Shown: positions 26,332-35,757 of the stretch, one piece after another
Layout of the letters: each line of letters starts with the position of its first letter
Numbering within the stretch: position 1 is the first letter of the stretch
Assembly: GCA_963809825.1 (NCBI GenBank)
Contig: CAWELJ010000010.1
Location: 124,001 to 188,000 of the forward strand
DNA from: Bog-473 sp963809825
Lineage (GTDB): Bacteria; Actinomycetota; Acidimicrobiia; Acidimicrobiales; RAAP-2
Length of the DNA: 64,000 bases
Direction of reading: 5' to 3'
Notes under the pieces: model-generated
Seen by the model: the letters and a program-made list of their open reading frames with translations, nothing else
Databases searched by the model: none
What the model was told of the DNA's origin: nothing
Translations under genes and position numbers: made by a program

Positions 26332-27648
26332 GTGAGCCTCTTCGCCGACGCGGCCGACCGCCAGCTGAAGCGCCGGGCCCCTCTCGCCGCCCGTCTCCGG
26401 CCCCGTACCCTCGACGAGGTCGTGGGCCAGGAGCACCTCGTCGCCCCCGGCGCCCCGCTACGGGTGCTGGCCGAGTCCGACCGGGTGGGCTCGGCGATCC
26501 TGTGGGGCCCGGCCGGGACGGGGAAGACGACGCTGGCGCATCTGCTGGCCGACACCACGGCGAAGCACCTCGTCACCCTGTCGGCCACGGCCGCCGGCGT
26601 GAAGGACGTGCGGGAGGCGCTGGCGGAGGCCGGGCGCCGCCTGGGCGAGCAGGGACAGGGCACCATGCTCTTCATCGACGAGGTGCACCGGTTCTCCAAG
26701 TCCCAGCAGGACGTGCTGCTGCCCGCCGTCGAAGACGGGCTGGTGGTGCTCATCGGGGCGACCACCGAGAACCCCTTCTTCGAGGTGAACCCGCCCCTCT
26801 TGAGCCGGGCCTCCCTGTGGCGGCTGCACCCCCTCAGCCCCGAGAATCTGCGCGCGCTCGTGCGGCGCGGGCTCGACACGGAGGGGGCGGACGCGGAGGA
26901 CGACGCCGTCGACGCCGTCGTCGCGGCATGCGAGGGTGATGCGCGCGCGGCGCTGACGACGGTGGAGGTCGCGGTCGCGCTGGCCCGGGCCGCCGCCGGC
27001 GACCCCGACGCCCGCGTGGTGCTGACCATGGACGACATGTCCCGGGCGCGGGACGGCCGGCTGTTCCACCAGGGCGCCGACGAGCACTACGACCAGGTCA
27101 GCGCACTGATCAAGAGCGTGCGCGGCTCGGACCCCGACGCCGGCCTGTACTGGATGGCCCGCATGATCGAGGCCGGAGAGGACCCCCGGTTCCTGGCCCG
27201 CCGCATGGTGATCCTGGCCAGCGAGGACATCGGTCTGGCCGACCCCCAGGCGCTCCTCGTGGCCGAGGCGGCCGCCCGGGCGGTCGAGTACGTGGGCCTC
27301 CCCGAGGCGGCGCTCAACCTGGCCGAGGCCGTCATCTACCTGGCCCGGGCGCCCAAGTCGAACGCCGTGGTGGTGGCCCTCGGCCGGGCCCAGGCCGACG
27401 TGCGCTCGAGCGTCAGCCAGGAGGTCCCCGCGCACCTGCGGGACGCCCACTACAAGGGCGCCGCCGCGCTCGGGCACGGGGCGGGCTACGTGTACCCCCA
27501 TGACGACCCCTCGGGGGCGGTTCCCCAGCAGTATCGTCCTGACGCGCTCGAGGGTCGGGTGTACTACGAGCCGTCGCCCCACGGTGCGGAAGGCGGAGGC
27601 TCCCGTGGCGGGTCAGGTCCGGCCGTGGACATGGAGGGCGATACGTGA
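26332..27648 (+). CDS. rarA: replication-associated recombination protein RarA (MgsA)
   Basis: This 438-residue AAA+ ATPase of the clamp-loader-like RarA/Mgs1/WRNIP1 family acts at stalled replication forks. Visible: LRPRTLDEVVGQEHL, Walker A GPAGTGKTT, Walker B MLFIDEVHRFSK, sensor GATTENPFFEVN, arginine finger region LLSRASLW, and the C-terminal tetramerisation part with YPHDDP near the end. The GTG at 26332 is chosen because the conserved protein begins there with SLFADAADRQ; GAGGAG lies upstream. The open frame further upstream belongs to aspS in another frame. Its stop overlaps the sedolisin gene by four bases. Confidence 0.94.
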   Translation: MSLFADAADRQLKRRAPLAARLRPRTLDEVVGQEHLVAPGAPLRVLAESDRVGSAILWGPAGTGKTTLAHLLADTTAKHLVTLSATAAGVKDVREALAEAGRRLGEQGQGTMLFIDEVHRFSKSQQDVLLPAVEDGLVVLIGATTENPFFEVNPPLLSRASLWRLHPLSPENLRALVRRGLDTEGADAEDDAVDAVVAACEGDARAALTTVEVAVALARAAAGDPDARVVLTMDDMSRARDGRLFHQGADEHYDQVSALIKSVRGSDPDAGLYWMARMIEAGEDPRFLARRMVILASEDIGLADPQALLVAEAAARAVEYVGLPEAALNLAEAVIYLARAPKSNAVVVALGRAQADVRSSVSQEVPAHLRDAHYKGAAALGHGAGYVYPHDDPSGAVPQQYRPDALEGRVYYEPSPHGAEGGGSRGGSGPAVDMEGDT

Positions 27649-30539
27649 AGCCGGGACATCGCAGAGGCCTGCTGCTGGCAGCGGCCGTGGGCGCCGTCAC
27701 GCTCGGGGCCGGGGCCCTCGCCCCCGCGGCGGTCGCGGGTGCCGACGCGTCGCCGTCGGCCCTGCCGGGGAAGGTCGCGCTGCCCCAAGGCGCGCCGCAC
27801 GTCCCCACGGACGCGGCACGGCTGGGGTCGGCGCCGCCCGATCAGGTCCTCGACCTCGACGTCGCGCTCGCGGGTCAGGACCCCACCGGGCTGGCGCAGG
27901 CGGTCGCCGCGGTCTCGACGCCCGGATCGCCCGACTACCGGCACTACCTGACCCCGGCCCAGTACGCGGCGCGGTTCGGACCGACGGCGACCGAGGTCGC
28001 ACAGGTGTCCGCGGCATTGCGCGCGGAAGGGCTGACCGTCGGCACGCCCGACCAGGGGAGCAACCTGCTGCCGGTGCACGGGACGGCCGCCGCAGTGTCG
28101 GCTGCGTTCGGCACACCGCTGGAAACGGTCCAGTCCCCACACCAGGCCCCGGCGATCGTGAACACGGCGTCCCCGCAGGTCCCGGCCTCCCTCGCCGGCT
28201 CCGTGACGGCGGTGGTCGGCCTCGACGGCCTGTTCCACGAACACGCCATGGTGCGGCCCAAGTCGGGGCTGCCGGCGACGCCGAGCCCGGGCGCCACCAC
28301 CCCCAACGCTGCCGGTGTCCCCGGGGCAGGGAGCCCGGGCCCCGCGAGCGGTCCGTCGAGCCACGCCGTGGACGCCCGCGCCTCCACACCGCAGGCCTGC
28401 GCGGCTGCACAGGCGAAGGCCATCGGGGGGACCTACACCTCCACGCAGATGTCCTCGATCTTCGGGCTGGACCAGCTGTTCGCCCAAGGCCGCATCGGGC
28501 TGGGCCAGTCGATCGCCATCGTGGAGTTCGAGCAGTACTCACAGAACGACTTCAACGCATTCGAATCCTGTTACGGGCTGTCCAGCCCCATTCGCAACGT
28601 GGTGGTCGACGGCGGGCCGGGAGGGTCGCCGGGAGGCGGCGGCGAGGCCGCACTCGACACGGAGCTCGCTTCCTTCAATGCGCCGGCCGCCTCACTCGTC
28701 GTCTACGAGACCCCGAACGACAACGACGCCCAGGCCCTCGACATGTACGACCGGATCGCCAGCGACGACAGCTCTCGCGTGGTGACGACGAGCTGGGGCA
28801 ATTGCGAAGCCCAAACCGTCGGCGCGACGCTCCAGGCGGAGAACACGATCTTTTCCCGGATGGCCCTACAGGGGCAGACGGTGATCGCGGCGTCGGGCGA
28901 CTCAGGCTCGGAGGACTGCTATCCCGATCCTGGAGCTTCCACCGCACTCGCCGTCGACGACCCCGGCTCCCAGCCGAATGTCGTGAGCGCCGGCGGCACG
29001 ACAATGAGCGGCGCGCCGGGCCACCCCCAGGTGGTGTGGAACGACTGCCAGGGTCAGCTGTTCACATGCGTGGAACTCGATCCGCGGAAGGGCGCCGGCG
29101 GCGGCGGTATCTCCGCCCAGTGGCAGAGGCCCGTCTATCAGAATGGGTTCAACGCGAGTTCTCAGCGGGCCGTTCCTGATATTTCCTACCCGGCCGACCC
29201 GGCGAATGGGTCGGTCGCCGCATTTTTCGATGGATTATGGGGCGGGTTCGGAGGTACGAGCGTGGCTGCGCCGACCAACGCCGGGCTCTTCGCGGACACC
29301 AACCAGGGCTGCTTCACCACCCTCGGCCAGGCCGGGTCGGCGCTCTACGGTGCCGGTAACAGCCCGAGCTTCAACGACATCACCATCGGCAACAATGACC
29401 TCACCGGCACCAACAGCGGTCAGTTCCCCGCCGTTTCCGGCTACGACGCCGCCAGCGGGCTGGGCACCCCCGTCGACCAGAACCTCGCCATCGCGCTGCA
29501 GGGCGCCAGCGGGTGCCCCTCGGTGGCGTCGGTGAGCCCCAACACGGGCCCGCACGCAGGGGGCGGCGCCGTCACGATCTCGGGCGGCGGCTTCCTCAAC
29601 GCGACCGCGGTGACCTTCGGCTCCGCCGGCACGGGCCAGATCGTCAACCAGTCCGAGAACTCCATCACCGTCATCCCCCCCAACGCCCCGGGCCCCCTGT
29701 GCGTCGACGTCACCGTGCAGAACTCGCAAGGGATCTCGGCCACCTCGGCGGCCGACCACTACGGCTTCGACGGCGACCTCAACTGCGGCCAGGGCTACCG
29801 CTTCGTTGCTTCCGACGGCGGCATCTTCGACTACGGCGACGCCACCTTCTGGGGCAGCACGGGCAGCCTCCACCTCAACGCACCAGTCGTGGGCATGGCC
29901 GACACACCCAGCACCAACGGCTACTGGATGGTCGCCGCCGATGGCGGCATCTTCGACTACGGCGACGCGCCGTTCTTCGGCTCCATGGGCGGGCAGCACC
30001 TGAACCGGCCCATCGTGGGTATGGCGTCGACCGCCAACGGGAAGGGCTACTGGATGGTGGCTGCCGACGGCGGCATCTTCAACTTCGGCAACGCACCGTT
30101 CTTCGGCTCCACCGGCAGCATGCGGCTCAACAAGCCGATCGTGGGCATGGCGGCCACCCCCGACGGCGGCGGCTACTGGCTGGTGGCCTCCGACGGCGGG
30201 ATCTTCAGCTACGGCGACGCGAAGTTCTGGGGCTCGGCCGGCTCGCTGGTCCTGAACTCACCGGTCGTCGGCATGGCGGCCGGACCGGGCGGCAACGGCT
30301 ACTGGCTGGTGGCCGCCGACGGCGGGATCTTCGACTACGGCAGCGCCGGCTTCTTCGGCTCGGCTGGCTCCATCCGCCTGAACCAGCCGGTCGTCGGCAT
30401 GGCTGCCACTTCCGACGGCAACGGCTACTGGCTGGTGGCGGCCGACGGCGGCATCTTCACCTACGGCGATGCACCCTTCTTCGGCTCGACCGGCAGCATC
30501 CGGCTGAACAAGCCCATCGTGGGGATGTCGTCGGCCTGA
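27645..30539 (+). CDS. secreted sedolisin (S53) protease with TIG domain and six-fold propeller-like repeats
   Basis: This 964-residue secreted serine-carboxyl peptidase has a signal peptide (about 1-33), an activation pro-domain (about 50-215, with PDYRHYLTPAQYAARFGPT) and a catalytic domain whose residues fit S53: Glu334 and Asp338 (GEAALDTELA, spacing four), oxyanion Asp419 (SGDSGSED) and Ser539 (GGTSVAAP), then a calcium site near YDAASGLGTP. An IPT/TIG domain follows (about bases 29520-29760), then six 42-residue repeats of the GYWMVAADGGIFDYGDAPFFGS type. S53 enzymes act at acidic pH. The GTG start overlaps the rarA stop by four bases although the two functions are unrelated. The repeats probably bind a surface or carbohydrate; that is inference. 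Confidence 0.93.
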   Translation: MKPGHRRGLLLAAAVGAVTLGAGALAPAAVAGADASPSALPGKVALPQGAPHVPTDAARLGSAPPDQVLDLDVALAGQDPTGLAQAVAAVSTPGSPDYRHYLTPAQYAARFGPTATEVAQVSAALRAEGLTVGTPDQGSNLLPVHGTAAAVSAAFGTPLETVQSPHQAPAIVNTASPQVPASLAGSVTAVVGLDGLFHEHAMVRPKSGLPATPSPGATTPNAAGVPGAGSPGPASGPSSHAVDARASTPQACAAAQAKAIGGTYTSTQMSSIFGLDQLFAQGRIGLGQSIAIVEFEQYSQNDFNAFESCYGLSSPIRNVVVDGGPGGSPGGGGEAALDTELASFNAPAASLVVYETPNDNDAQALDMYDRIASDDSSRVVTTSWGNCEAQTVGATLQAENTIFSRMALQGQTVIAASGDSGSEDCYPDPGASTALAVDDPGSQPNVVSAGGTTMSGAPGHPQVVWNDCQGQLFTCVELDPRKGAGGGGISAQWQRPVYQNGFNASSQRAVPDISYPADPANGSVAAFFDGLWGGFGGTSVAAPTNAGLFADTNQGCFTTLGQAGSALYGAGNSPSFNDITIGNNDLTGTNSGQFPAVSGYDAASGLGTPVDQNLAIALQGASGCPSVASVSPNTGPHAGGGAVTISGGGFLNATAVTFGSAGTGQIVNQSENSITVIPPNAPGPLCVDVTVQNSQGISATSAADHYGFDGDLNCGQGYRFVASDGGIFDYGDATFWGSTGSLHLNAPVVGMADTPSTNGYWMVAADGGIFDYGDAPFFGSMGGQHLNRPIVGMASTANGKGYWMVAADGGIFNFGNAPFFGSTGSMRLNKPIVGMAATPDGGGYWLVASDGGIFSYGDAKFWGSAGSLVLNSPVVGMAAGPGGNGYWLVAADGGIFDYGSAGFFGSAGSIRLNQPVVGMAATSDGNGYWLVAADGGIFTYGDAPFFGSTGSIRLNKPIVGMSSA
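29793..30536 (+). repeat. six 126-bp repeats encoding 42-residue propeller-like blades
   Basis: Six in-frame repeats of 42 codons end the sedolisin gene, the last lacking four residues. The pattern is GYW(M/L)VA(A/S)DGGIF.YG.A.F(F/W)GS.GS..LN.P(V/I)VGMA.....G. The copies are diverged at DNA level, so this is an old array unlike that at 2711-4090. The length, the repeated GYW...DGGIF strands and the count of six suggest a six-bladed beta-propeller. Confidence 0.85.
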
Positions 30540-30550
30540 GCCAGACTCCA

Positions 30551-30594
30551 TCGGGGCGTTTCCGGTCCCGGGGGTGGGCCCCGACGCCGTTTTT
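30551..30594 (+). terminator. possible terminator after the sedolisin gene
   Basis: TCGGGGC (30551-30557) pairs perfectly with GCCCCGA (30578-30584), and CGCCG plus five T residues follow (30590-30594). It ends the rarA-sedolisin transcript just before the alaS promoter. The loop is long (20 bases) and may fold internally. Confidence 0.4.
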
Positions 30595-30602
30595 GCCCCC
30601 GG

Positions 30603-30608
30603 TAAGCT
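30603..30608 (+). promoter_or_regulatory. -10 element of alaS
   Basis: TAAGCT lies six bases before the alaS ATG, so the alaS transcript should be leaderless. Confidence 0.6.
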
Positions 30609-30614
30609 GGAGCG

Positions 30615-33219
30615 ATGGACGCCAACGAACTGAGGGCGGCCTTCACGCGCTTCTTCGCCGACCGGGGCCACGCGGTCGTCCCGTCGGCCAGCCTGATCCC
30701 GCACGACCCCACGGTGCTCTTCACCATCGCGGGGATGGTGCCCTTCAAGCCCTACTTCGTGGGCGACGAGCCGGCACCATGGCCCCGGGCCACCTCCATT
30801 CAGAAGTGCTTCCGCACCCCCGACATCGAGATCATCGGCACCGACACGTACCACTGCACCTTCTTCGAGATGCTCGGCAACTTCAGCTTCGGGGACTACT
30901 TCAAGGAGGAGGCCATCCCGATGGCCTGGGAGCTCCTCACGGGCGTCTTCGGGCTCGACGGCGACCGTCTCTGGGTGACCGTGCACGACAGCGACGACGA
31001 GGCCGAGCAGATCTGGATCGACAGCGTCGGCGTGCGGCCGGAGCGGGTCCAGCGCATGGGCGACGAGGACAACTTCTGGGCCATGGGCGACACCGGGCCC
31101 TGCGGCCCCGACTCGGAGATCTTCGTCGACAAGGGCGAGTCCTACGGCCACGACGGGGGCCCCAAGCACGGTGGCAGCGAGCGCTTCGTCGAGATCTGGA
31201 ACCTCGTCTTCATGCAGTTCAACCGCGACGCCGAAGGGGTGCTGAGCGAGCTGCCGCGCAAGAACATCGACACGGGGGCGGGCTTCGAGCGGATCCTGCC
31301 CGTCCTCCAGGGTCACGACTCCGTCTTCGACACCGACCTGTTCCTGCCGATCATCGACGCGGCGGCCTCGGTCCTGGGCACCGCCTACGGGACCGACGAG
31401 CGGACCGACGTCTCGCTGCGGGTGCTGGCCGACCACGGGCGGGCCATGTCCATGCTGGTGGCCGACGGCGTGCAGCCGGCCAACGAGGGCCGCGGCTACG
31501 TCCTGCGCCGGGTCGTCCGCCGCGCTCGTCATGGCGGCCCGGCGTCTGGGGGTGGAGAAGCCGATCGGCCCGACGCTCGTCCAGGCGACGACCGACGTGC
31601 TGGGGGAGGCCCACCCGTCGCTGCGAGAGCAGCACGACCTCATCGTCAACGTCGTGGCGCGCGAAGAGGCCGGGTTCGACCGCACGCTGCGCGCCGGGTT
31701 GAGCCGGTTGGAAGACGCGTTGGCCACGGGGACGAAGGTGCTCGGAGGGGACGTGGCCTTCACCCTGCACGACACGCACGGCTTCCCGGTCGAGCTCACC
31801 GAGGAGCTGGCCCGCGATGCGGGGGTCGAGGTCGACCGCGCCGGTTTCGATGCCGCCATGGCCGAGCAGCGCGAGCGCGCCCGGGCCGCGGCCAAGAGCT
31901 CGCGGGCGGGGGACGAGGCCGCCTACCGGGCGCTGCTGGACGCGGAGGGACAGACCACCTTCGTCGGTCGGGGCCTCCAGAATTACGAGGTGCCGGCCCG
32001 GGTGGTGGCGGTGCTCGAGGGCACGGGCGACCACCGGGACGGGTCTGACTCCGAGACGAGCGTTGCCGGCCGCACGGTCGAGGTCTTCGTGGACCGGACG
32101 CCTTTCTACGCCGAGGCCGGTGGACAGATCGGCGACACCGGGACGATCGTGACCGAGTCGGGCATCGCCGATGTCTACGACACCCAGTACGCCGTGCCCG
32201 GGCTCGTGGCGCACAAGGCGCGCCTGACCGGCGACATGGTGGCCGGGCAGGATGCGTTGGCCACGATCGACGGCGATCGCCGCGAGGCCATTCGGCGCAA
32301 CCACACCGCGACGCACCTGTTGCACTCGGCACTGCGGTCGGTGCTCGGTGAGCACGTGCGCCAGCAAGGGTCGCTCGTGGGGCCCGAGTACCTGCGGTTC
32401 GACTTCTCGCATCACGCCCAGCCCACGCGCCAGGAGCTCGACGAGGTGTTCGCGCTGGCCAACGACGCCGTGCTGGCGGACGTCGACGTGGAGACGACGG
32501 AGACCTCGCGCCAGGAGGCCGAGCACATGGGCGCCATCGCCTTCTTCGGCGACAAGTACGGCGAGTCCGTGCGGGTGGTCCAGGCGGGGCCCTCCTCGCT
32601 CGAATTCTGCGGTGGGACCCATGTCGACTCGCTGGGCCAGATCGGCCCGATCACGCTCTTGTCGGAGGGCTCGATCGGCGCCAACACCCGGCGGATCTTC
32701 GCGCTGTCGGGACACGCGTCCATCGACCGTGCCCTCGAGCGCGAGCGGTTGGTGCAGTCGGCGGCCGAACTGCTGCGCACGGAGCCCGACGAGCTGCTGG
32801 CCGCCATCGGCCGGGTGATGGAGCGCTCGCGCGAGGCCGAGAAGGAGCTGGGGCGGCTGCGCCAGCAGTCGAGCGAGGCCGAGGCCAAGACCTTGGCCGA
32901 GCGGGCCGCGGCCGACAGCGGCGTCGTGGTGGCGCGGCGCGACAACGTCGAGGGCAAGGACCTGCAGTCCCTGGCCGAGGCCGTGCTCCGCCACGACGGG
33001 GTGCGGGCGGTGGTGCTCGGCGGCTCGCCCGACGGCACCAAGGTGGCCATCGCGGCGGCGACCGGTGGGTCGCCCGATGCGGTGCAGCTGGTCAAGGCGC
33101 TGGGCGCCATCGTGGGCGGTGGTGGCGGAGGCCGTCCCGAGGTGGCGCTGGCGGGCGGGAAGGATCCCGGGCAGATCGACGCCGCACTGGCCGAGGCGCA
33201 ACGACTCCTGTCCGCGTGA
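30615..33219 (+). CDS. alaS: alanine--tRNA ligase, interrupted by an apparent +1 frameshift
   Basis: The first frame gives about 300 residues of AlaRS catalytic core (MDANELRAAFTRFFADRGH ... GNFSFGDYFKEE ... NEGRGYVLRRVVRRA). The homologous continuation, AARRLGVEKPIGPTLV onward, is in the next frame and runs to 33219, with the editing-domain zinc motifs NHTATHLLH and CGGTHV and the C-terminal C-Ala domain. Removing one C near 31525 (GCTCGTC to GCTGTC) restores RRAVMAARRLGV and an 867-residue protein of normal length. AlaRS is essential, so a sequencing or assembly error is the likeliest reason; a real lesion with a second gene copy elsewhere is the alternative. The following ruvX GTG overlaps the stop. 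Confidence 0.9.
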
Positions 33220-33653
33220 GCGCCGGGGGAGCGGGCCGCGTGGCCGCCCTCGACCTCGGGGCGAAGCGCATCGGGGTGGCGTACAGCGACAGCGCGCGCA
33301 CGCTGGCGAGCCCGTGGGGCACGATCCAACGCAGTGGCGACGCCGACCGGGACCGCCGGGCGGTGGTCGAGGCCGTCCGGGAGGTCGAGGCGTCCACCGT
33401 CGTCGTCGGCCTCCCTCTGAGCCTCTCGGGAGAGGCCGGCCCGGCGGCCCGGGCGGCGCTGGACGAGGCCACGGCGCTGCGCGCCCTGCTCGAGCCGCTG
33501 GGCGTGGGGGTGGAGACGGCTGACGAGCGGTTCACGACAGTGGAGGCCGAGCGCTCCCTGGCCGCCGCCGGCCGGCGGGGCAAGGCGGCGCGCCGGGTGG
33601 TCGACAGCGCGGCGGCGATGGTGCTGCTGCAGGCGTGGTTGGACCGGGCGTGA
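33216..33653 (+). CDS. ruvX: RuvX/YqgF family RNase H-fold nuclease
   Basis: This 145-residue YqgF-family protein is implicated in Holliday-junction resolution and 16S rRNA 5' maturation. It has the RNase H-like fold with Asp in AALDLGAKRIGVAYSD, Glu/Asp in ETADERFTTVEAE and a C-terminal Asp in RRVVDSAAAMVLLQ. Gene order alaS-ruvX-mltG is classic. The GTG start overlaps the alaS stop and its own stop overlaps the mltG start, indicating a coupled operon. Confidence 0.93.
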   Translation: MSAGGAGRVAALDLGAKRIGVAYSDSARTLASPWGTIQRSGDADRDRRAVVEAVREVEASTVVVGLPLSLSGEAGPAARAALDEATALRALLEPLGVGVETADERFTTVEAERSLAAAGRRGKAARRVVDSAAAMVLLQAWLDRA

Positions 33654-34816
33654 GCGGACCCGACGACGAGGAGGAGCTGCCCTGGCCGTCGCCCGAGCGG
33701 CCGGCCGCCACGGCCGACGGTGACGAGCCCGAGGCGGCCGAGGCGGCCGAGGACGGCGAGACGACGAGCCGGACGTCGCGGCGGGCGGAACGAGCGGCCC
33801 GCGCCCGGCGCACCCGGCGGATCGCCGCCGCCGTCGGCGGCGTGCTGCTCGTCATCGTCCTCGGCATCACCCTCTGGTACGAGCTCGAGTCCCACGCCCT
33901 CGGCCCGGAGGGCAAGCAGGTCGTCGTCACCGTCGGGCAGGGCGAGGCGGCCGACTCGGTCATCAACGCGCTGAGCGAGAAGGGCGTGATCGGCAGCTCC
34001 CTGGCCTTCCGGATATCGGACGCCTTCCACGGCACGCCCACCGTCCTGCCGGGGAGCTATGCCCTGCACCAGAATCAGACCTTCGCCGAGGTGCGGGCCA
34101 TTCTCGCCGCCGGGCCCAACATCTATCCGGTCGACGTTCATCCCGGGTTCACGCTCTCCGAGGTCGCCGCGCGGGTCGACAGCATCCCGGGCCATGCTCA
34201 AGGGGCGTTCGCGGCGGCGGCCCGGAGCGGCGTGGTGCACTCGACCTTCTCGCCGCCGGGTTCGAACAACCTCGAGGGGATGCTCGGGACCGGTTCGTAC
34301 CTGATCCTCCCGGGGGAGAGCGACACGACGATCCTGCGGGGCATGGTGCAGCGGTTCGACCGCGACGCCCAGGCGACGGGGCTGAGCACGGCGTCGGCCG
34401 CGGCGCTCGGCTTCACCCCCTACCAGGTGATCACGACGGCCTCGGTCGTCGAGAAGGAGGGCTACTACACGTTCAACATGCCCAAGGTGGCCCGTGTCAT
34501 CTACAACCGCCTGGCGCAGAGCCAGCCTCTGCAGATGGACTCGACCGTCCTGTACGCCCTCGGGCAGGACGGCGGTACCGTGACCTCGGCTGACCTCAAG
34601 ATCCAGTCGCCCTACAACACCTACCTCAACAAGGGCCTCCCTCCCACACCCATCTGCATGCCGTCGACGGCAGCGCTGGACGCAGCGCTGCACCCCCCGC
34701 CGGGCGCGTGGCTCTATTTCACGCTGGTCCAGAAGGACGGGACGATGGCGTTCTCCGACACCTACGCCGAGCAGCTGGCCAACGAGAAGCTGGCGCAATC
34801 CCGCGGGCTCCCGTGA
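33650..34816 (+). CDS. mltG: endolytic murein transglycosylase MltG
   Basis: This 388-residue membrane-anchored lytic transglycosylase cuts nascent peptidoglycan strands. It has a Pro/Glu-rich cytoplasmic N-terminus of about 60 residues, one membrane helix (about 62-84, IAAAVGGVLLVIVLGITLWYE), a LysM-like region and the YceG catalytic domain with the family glutamate in TTASVVEKEGYYT and the VIYNRLAQSQPLQMDSTVLYAL and YNTYLNKGLPPTPI motifs. The GTG at 33650, overlapping the ruvX stop, is chosen over a further upstream start inside ruvX. It belongs to the alaS-ruvX-mltG-aroE run. Confidence 0.94.
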   Translation: MSGPDDEEELPWPSPERPAATADGDEPEAAEAAEDGETTSRTSRRAERAARARRTRRIAAAVGGVLLVIVLGITLWYELESHALGPEGKQVVVTVGQGEAADSVINALSEKGVIGSSLAFRISDAFHGTPTVLPGSYALHQNQTFAEVRAILAAGPNIYPVDVHPGFTLSEVAARVDSIPGHAQGAFAAAARSGVVHSTFSPPGSNNLEGMLGTGSYLILPGESDTTILRGMVQRFDRDAQATGLSTASAAALGFTPYQVITTASVVEKEGYYTFNMPKVARVIYNRLAQSQPLQMDSTVLYALGQDGGTVTSADLKIQSPYNTYLNKGLPPTPICMPSTAALDAALHPPPGAWLYFTLVQKDGTMAFSDTYAEQLANEKLAQSRGLP

Positions 34817-34823
34817 GGGGGCG

Positions 34824-35732
34824 GTGCCGGTGACGATGGACAGCGTGCGCCGGGAGCTCGGTCCCGCCGTCACGGTCGTCGGCGTCATCGGGAGCCCCGT
34901 GGCGCATTCCCTGTCGCCGCTCCTGCACGCCAGCGCGTTCTCCGCACTCGGACTCGGGGACGAGTGGCGTTCCTTCGCCTTCGAGGTGCTCCCGGGCGGC
35001 GCGCCCGGCGCGCTCGAGGCGATGCGCCGGGCCGGCATCCGCGGGGTGTCGGTCACCATGCCGCACAAGGCCGACGTCGTGGCCGGCGTCGACGGGTGCA
35101 GCGAAGTGGCGCGGCGGCTCGGAGCGGTCAATTGCATCGTGAACCGCGACGGCTCGCTGTGGGGGACCAACACCGACGGCGAGGGCTTCGTGTCCTCCCT
35201 GCGCCGTGGCGCCGGTTTCGATCCCTCGGGCCGGCGTTGCGTCGTCATCGGCGCCGGCGGGGCGGCCCGGGCGGTGGTGCTGTCCCTGGCCCGGGCCGGG
35301 GCGGCCGAGGTGGCCATCGTGAACCGGACGCCCGAGCGGGCCTACGAGGCGGCCGCCCTGGCGGACCCGGTGGGGGCCGTCGTGCCCCTCACGGACCGGT
35401 CCGTGGCCGAGGCCGTGGTCGGCGCGGACCTGGTGGTCAACGCGACCCCGGTGGGGATGGCCGGGGTGGGTCGGGACGCCGGCGGGGGTCCCGGGCAGTG
35501 GCTCGTCACGCCGGAGCTGCTCGAGTCCGGGCAGGTGGCGGCGGACCTGGTCTACGCACCCCGGCCGACGCGCTGGCTGGCAGTGGCGGCCGAGGGGGGC
35601 GCCACCGTGCTGGACGGGCTCGGCATGCTCGTGCACCAGGCGGCGGCGCAGATCGTGCTGTGGACGGGGCGGGAACCTCCGGTGGAGGCCATGTGGGACG
35701 CCGCCGTGGCCGCCAGCCCGAGCGGCGCCTGA
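34824..35732 (+). CDS. aroE: shikimate dehydrogenase
   Basis: This protein of up to 302 residues reduces 3-dehydroshikimate with NADPH in aromatic amino-acid synthesis. It shows the shikimate-binding VIGSPVAHSLSP, catalytic Lys in VTMPHKADV, Asp in NTDGEGF, the nucleotide-binding GAGGAARAVVLSLARAGA followed by NRTPERA, and the DGLGMLVHQAA end motif. Any of GTG 34824, GTG 34830 or ATG 34836 could start it; the first is given. It sits seven bases after mltG. Confidence 0.94.
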   Translation: MPVTMDSVRRELGPAVTVVGVIGSPVAHSLSPLLHASAFSALGLGDEWRSFAFEVLPGGAPGALEAMRRAGIRGVSVTMPHKADVVAGVDGCSEVARRLGAVNCIVNRDGSLWGTNTDGEGFVSSLRRGAGFDPSGRRCVVIGAGGAARAVVLSLARAGAAEVAIVNRTPERAYEAAALADPVGAVVPLTDRSVAEAVVGADLVVNATPVGMAGVGRDAGGGPGQWLVTPELLESGQVAADLVYAPRPTRWLAVAAEGGATVLDGLGMLVHQAAAQIVLWTGREPPVEAMWDAAVAASPSGA

Positions 35733-35757
35733 GCGCCGCCGGCCCCGGGCCGATCGG

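Noticed and set aside
31515..31535. Programmed +1 frameshifting in alaS
   Set aside because: No slippery codon with a stop next to it and no stimulatory signal was found, and recoding of alaS is not known; an indel error is simpler.
31531..33219. The C-terminal part of alaS as a separate gene starting at ATG 31531
   Set aside because: It begins in the middle of a conserved AlaRS helix, has no ribosome site or promoter, and joins the upstream frame perfectly after removal of one base.
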